A stretch of 64,000 bases of DNA, from assembly GCF_900169065.1 (NCBI RefSeq), contig NZ_FXZB01000011.1:62001-126000 (forward strand), given 5' to 3'. Both the position numbers and the translations under genes were made by a program. Shown here piece after piece: positions 61,970 through 64,000 of the stretch (position 1 is its first letter; every line of letters starts with the position of its first letter). The notes beneath the pieces were generated by a model. That model saw only the letters and a list, made by a program, of their open reading frames with translations. It was not told where the DNA came from and did no database searches. The stretch comes from Brevibacterium aurantiacum (GTDB lineage: Bacteria; Actinomycetota; Actinomycetes; Actinomycetales; Brevibacteriaceae).

Positions 61970-62461
61970 TCACATCTTTCCGAGCGCAGCCTCATACTCG
62001 GCCTGCAGACGCTCCGAAGCCCGTGGCCGAGGTGATTCAGGAAGGACAGCGCCGAGGTGGGCCTCCCGAAGTTCGTCCATGAGATCATCGACCAGCTCGG
62101 GCGACTCAGCGAGAATTCGGGATCTCACCGTCAGCTCGGGAGAGGTCGGGCGGTGGTTCATTCCCCAGGTGCCGAGTGCGACCATGACGGGCACGACTTG
62201 GATCCCCGCCTCGGTGAGGGAATAGGCGGCCTTTTGACCGCGAACCGTGTCCGCCCGAGTCAGCAGGCCTTCGTCGACCAGCTTCTTCAGACGGCTGGAG
62301 AGCATATTCGAGGCGATTGACTCGTCGTTGAGCGTGAGGAGCTCGCGGAAATGACGCCGATTGCCGAAAACGATGTCGCGGAGCACGATGAGGCTCCAGG
62401 AATCACCGAGGACTTCGACGGCCGCATTGATCGCACAGCCCGAGCGCGGTTCGCTTCGCAA
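61970..62461 (-). CDS. HxlR family transcriptional regulator
   Basis: The winged helix is shown by GCAINAAVEVLGDSWSLIVLRDI, FRELLTLNDESIASNMLSSRLKKL and YSLTEAGIQVVPVMVAL, the HxlR pattern. I choose the TTG at 62461 because GGGAGGATGAA precedes it by five bases; the next possible start is 30 bases upstream. The gene is divergent from the DHFR-like gene and probably controls it or the neighbouring VOC/SRPBCC pair. The gap between the VOC gene and this one (61793-61969) holds no clear element. Confidence 0.87.
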   Translation of the reverse strand: MRSEPRSGCAINAAVEVLGDSWSLIVLRDIVFGNRRHFRELLTLNDESIASNMLSSRLKKLVDEGLLTRADTVRGQKAAYSLTEAGIQVVPVMVALGTWGMNHRPTSPELTVRSRILAESPELVDDLMDELREAHLGAVLPESPRPRASERLQAEYEAALGKM

Positions 62462-62545
62462 TTCATCCTCCCAAGTGGTTGCAATCAGCAATCACTACAT
62501 TCTACGCTTGACTCAATCATCGCTGACAATCACATCGGAGTGATC

Positions 62546-63190
62546 ATGGTTCGAGTACGCGTCCACAGTCAATTCGTCTCACTCGACGGCTATTCCGCCG
62601 GTGACTATGTGACGTTCGACGAGCCGATCGGCGGTGCCCAAGCTCTCTTCGGCTGGTTCGACGGACAAGGAATCGAAGGGATCGGCGGAGTCGATGGACC
62701 CGTGACACTTGATCGTGCGCTGTTCGCGATGTGGGGTCAGGGCATCGGCGCCGAGATCATGGGTCGGAAGAAGTTCGGGCCGCAGGAGGGGCCGTGGCCC
62801 GATGATGGGTGGCGCGGCTGGTGGGGCGAGGAACCGCCGTTCAAGACTCCGTGCTTTGTCCTTACTCACCATCCTCGGGAGTCGATGGAATTCCCCAATG
62901 GGACGAGCTTTCATTTCGTCGATGCCACCGCCGAGGCGGTCCTGAGTCAGGCGGTCGACGCCGCGAACGGCCTTGACGTGCGCATCGGCGGTGGTCCGTC
63001 GACCATTCGCCAATTCCTCGCCGCCGACCTCATCGACTTCATGCATGTGGCGATCGTGCCGATCACGCTGGGCACGGGGGTTTCGCTGTGGGAGGGCATC
63101 AGCGGCATCGAAGACCGCTTCACGATCGAGACCATCGGCTCATCCAGCGGGCTGACGCACCAGCTCTGGAACAGGAAAGATCGAGGGTGA
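62546..63190 (+). CDS. Dihydrofolate reductase family protein (RibD C-terminal-like)
   Basis: The RibD_C-like fold has SQFVSLDGYSAG at the start, MGRKKFGPQEGPWP and GGPSTIRQFLAADLIDFMHVAIVPITLGTGVSLW at the end, patterns of the widespread RibD-C/DHFR-like family in Actinomycetota. The enzymes reduce folate-like or other substrates with NADPH; the specific reaction is unknown. CGGAG lies about eight bases before the ATG at 62546. It is divergent from the HxlR gene. Confidence 0.88.
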   Translation: MVRVRVHSQFVSLDGYSAGDYVTFDEPIGGAQALFGWFDGQGIEGIGGVDGPVTLDRALFAMWGQGIGAEIMGRKKFGPQEGPWPDDGWRGWWGEEPPFKTPCFVLTHHPRESMEFPNGTSFHFVDATAEAVLSQAVDAANGLDVRIGGGPSTIRQFLAADLIDFMHVAIVPITLGTGVSLWEGISGIEDRFTIETIGSSSGLTHQLWNRKDRG

Positions 63191-63209
63191 CAACGTCGTA
63201 AGAACGACA

Positions 63210-63244
63210 ATGGGGAGACCGAACGCTGAGTTCGATCTCCCCAT
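63210..63244. terminator. Hairpin between the convergent DHFR-like and NAD-binding genes
   Basis: Arms of 15 bases (ATGGGGAGACCGAAC and its complement with one mismatch) flank a GCTGA loop. No T-run follows on the plus strand and only TTCTT on the minus strand, so it is a moderate bidirectional terminator. Confidence 0.55.
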
Positions 63245-63277
63245 CTGTGTGTCGCGAAGTCTATGTGTTGCGAAGCC

Positions 63278-63964
63278 TTACTTCACAGCCTCGGCGATCG
63301 GGGTGTCACCGTCGTAGAAGTTCACGGTCTCTCGCTTCGCGGCATCGTTGGCGATGACATGGGTCATGACATCGGCGACGAGTTCACGTGAGGTCACTCG
63401 GGTGTCACTGTCCGGGGTCGTGCCGTCGACGTCACCGGAGTCATCGGCCAGCAGCACGCTGCCCGTCGACGGCTCCGAGGTCAGACCGCCGGGCCCGAGG
63501 ATCGTGTAATTCAGGGAGCTTGCACGCAGGTGCTCATCTGCTCCGTGCTTCGCTTCAACGTAAGGGTAGAACGAGCTCTCCGGGTCGACCCGGTCGAGGT
63601 CGACGCCCGCGCTGGCATAGGACACGATGACGTAGCGATCGACTCCCGCTTGCGCGCTGGCATCGATGGAGCGTTTCGCTGCCTCAAGATCCACAGCACG
63701 GGTCCGGTCAGGATTGCCGCCGCCGGCGCCTGCCGAGAAGACCACGGCCTTTGCTCCGGTAAAGAGCTCCGCGAGCTTGTCCGTCTCCGCCGATTCGATG
63801 TCGAGGACGACAGCGTTTGCGCCTGCTGCCTCGACTTCGGCGCTCTGATCCGGGTTGCGGATGACGGAATCCACCGAGTATCCGGCTTCTTTGAACTTGG
63901 GTGCGGCCATGAGTGCGATCTTTCCGTGGCCTCCGAGAATGACTACGCGGTCTGCATCAGACAT
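63278..63964 (-). CDS. NAD(P)-binding protein, atypical SDR family (NmrA/YwnB-like)
   Basis: The N-terminal VVILGGHGKIALMAAPKFKEAGY gives the dinucleotide-binding GxGxxA pattern, and VVFSAGAGGG, YVIVSYASAG and YTILGPGGLT match atypical short-chain dehydrogenases that sense or reduce with NAD(P)H. The 228-residue length fits YwnB-type. AAGGAGGAACAC precedes the ATG at 63964. The window ends 36 bases upstream, so the promoter region is only partly in view. Confidence 0.88.
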   Translation of the reverse strand: MSDADRVVILGGHGKIALMAAPKFKEAGYSVDSVIRNPDQSAEVEAAGANAVVLDIESAETDKLAELFTGAKAVVFSAGAGGGNPDRTRAVDLEAAKRSIDASAQAGVDRYVIVSYASAGVDLDRVDPESSFYPYVEAKHGADEHLRASSLNYTILGPGGLTSEPSTGSVLLADDSGDVDGTTPDSDTRVTSRELVADVMTHVIANDAAKRETVNFYDGDTPIAEAVK

Positions 63965-64000
63965 GTGTTCCTCCTTCGTCGGTGTGCTGGTGGCACTGTC

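Overview
The window is chromosomal DNA of a high-GC Gram-positive bacterium (Actinomycetota). It most resembles Brevibacterium or another Micrococcales genus; this is an inference from gene content, not a database match. Supporting signs are the high GC (by eye above 60% almost throughout), a single-chain isocitrate dehydrogenase, PdxST vitamin B6 synthesis with a divergent MocR regulator, DtxR/IdeR-type iron boxes, LPxTG-anchored surface proteins, and many genes whose -10 hexamer lies six bases before the start codon (leaderless transcripts). I found no rRNA, tRNA, CRISPR array, prophage or insertion sequence. Gene density is high and no gap between genes exceeds 300 bases.

1-11.9 kb: 3' end of icd, a LapA-like membrane protein whose start lies in a perfect palindrome, a phosphopantetheinyl transferase, pdxR/pdxS/pdxT, a HerA-like helicase gene with a one-base frameshift, a lipid kinase, an AlkZ-like winged-helix protein, a carboxylesterase, a phosphoribosyltransferase, and DUF2087 and YchJ proteins. 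11.9-14.8 kb: a small accessory patch with a truncated DNA-glycosylase paralogue, an orphan ORF, the intact glycosylase, an AT-richer lipoprotein gene and a glycine-rich secreted PKD protein. 14.9-24.3 kb: flavin monooxygenase, PIG-L deacetylase, Tpx, a wall-anchored 5'-nucleotidase, a DUF368 transporter, a DinB/VOC pair, a thioesterase broken by a stop codon, and a GNAT enzyme.

24.3-40.2 kb: a wall-anchored S1 serine protease with Asp/Ala-rich repeats, two META-type proteins, a DUF808 protein, a complete siderophore ABC operon under a DtxR box, SufE plus a rhodanese, a second siderophore-binding protein with its own DtxR box, an amino acid permease and an LldD-type lactate oxidoreductase. 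40.3-51.9 kb: Fic protein, NarL-type two-component system, DedA protein, a ketopantoate-reductase-like gene, and a thiamin locus (thiE divergent from a TPP riboswitch and thiO-thiS-thiG-thiF), then a Mug-type glycosylase and thymidine kinase.

52-64 kb: PepSY lipoprotein, a second VOC/DinB pair, a protein with a degenerate zincin motif, and an ECF transporter (S, T and a fused A-A' ATPase) beside a nucleoside hydrolase and a PfkB sugar kinase, which together suggest nucleoside salvage. The end holds SRPBCC/VOC/HxlR/DHFR-like genes and an NAD(P)-binding protein. The most unusual signals are the asymmetric ECF ATPase, the PdxR homologue lacking its PLP lysine, the two broken genes, the palindromic start of the LapA gene and the density of leaderless promoters.
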